From Methanosarcinales archaeon (GTDB lineage: Archaea > Halobacteriota > Methanosarcinia > Methanosarcinales > Methanogasteraceae), in the NCBI GenBank assembly GCA_030605805.1, contig JAUWHQ010000126.1, forward strand, positions 1-5,469: a stretch of DNA of 5,469 nt, given 5' to 3'. A model generated the notes under the pieces. That model was not told the origin of the DNA. It saw only the letters and a list, made by a program, of their open reading frames with translations, and did not search any database. Positions 5,382-5,469 of the stretch are shown in pieces. The position numbers and the translations under genes were made by a program. Position 1 is the stretch's first letter. The number at the start of each line of letters is the position of its first letter.

Positions 5382-5469
5382 AAGGAAATTTTAGCAGAGG
5401 TTAGAGGGTTGCCGCATAAGAATCTTGTGTTTGAACTCCTCAAAAACACCTCAACGATGGAATAAAGAT
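5382..5469 (+). pseudogene. Type I restriction R subunit (HsdR-like) 3' remnant, frameshifted, continues past window
   Basis: The frame from about 5382 encodes KEILAEVRGLPHKNLVFELL, which resembles a remembered block in the C-terminal region of many type I restriction R subunits (LAEVRG-PQKNLA-ELL-KLLNDEI). In this frame it ends NTSTME and TAA 5463-5465. Switching frame after the A-run at 5440-5444 instead reads HLNDGIK to the window end, matching the expected continuation; one missing A explains the break. No start codon suits it: upstream the frame reaches TGA 5319 with only TTG codons available, and none of the helicase or nuclease domains precede it. I read this as a truncated, frameshifted fragment whose rest lies beyond 5469. 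The similarity is short and from memory, so the assignment is tentative. Confidence 0.45.

Overview
The window reads as a piece of a euryarchaeal chromosome, most likely from the methanogen/anaerobic alkane-oxidiser side of that phylum (Methanosarcina/ANME/Syntrophoarchaeum-like; the exact lineage is inference). The evidence is archaeal TATA/BRE promoters placed so that transcripts are leaderless or nearly so, a DUF2240 gene (an archaeal family), an archaeal-type long SerA, and a surface protein ending in a PGF-CTERM-like archaeosortase signal.

Left part (1-1644, minus strand): two secreted cohesin-family proteins. The upstream gene (1051-1644) encodes a signal peptide, one cohesin, a Thr-rich stalk and a PGF-plus-transmembrane-plus-Arg tail, so it is predicted to be a surface-anchored receptor. 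The next gene (816 to beyond base 1) encodes a signal peptide, a complete N-terminal dockerin with two calcium loops, one full cohesin and a second cohesin cut by the window edge. Together they look like an anchor and a scaffold or adaptor of a cellulosome-like, dockerin/cohesin-based extracellular assembly. No enzyme cargo is visible here.

Middle (1645-2614): a compact divergent promoter region drives the anchored cohesin leftward and a small three-helix membrane protein (1743-2057) rightward. A 201-base gap (2058-2258) holds no gene that I can see. At 2262-2481 lies a collapsed remnant of an ornithine cyclodeaminase/alanine dehydrogenase family gene. Its N- and C-terminal ends are joined, about three quarters of the gene is missing, and the C-terminus is broken across all three frames.

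Right part (2579-5223, plus strand): a three-gene overlapping operon of serA (D-3-phosphoglycerate dehydrogenase), an uncharacterised 178-aa protein, and a DUF2240 protein, joined by GTGA and ATGA overlaps and followed by a T-rich candidate terminator. serA probably starts at a TTG preceded by a good Shine-Dalgarno rather than at the ATG 18 bases upstream.

Right edge (5224-5469): non-coding sequence, a short 11-base-period tandem repeat, and what looks like a frameshifted 3' remnant of a type I restriction R subunit that continues past the window. With the middle remnant, this makes two decayed genes in 5.5 kb, so the flanks of the serA operon look like places where sequence has been inserted and lost.
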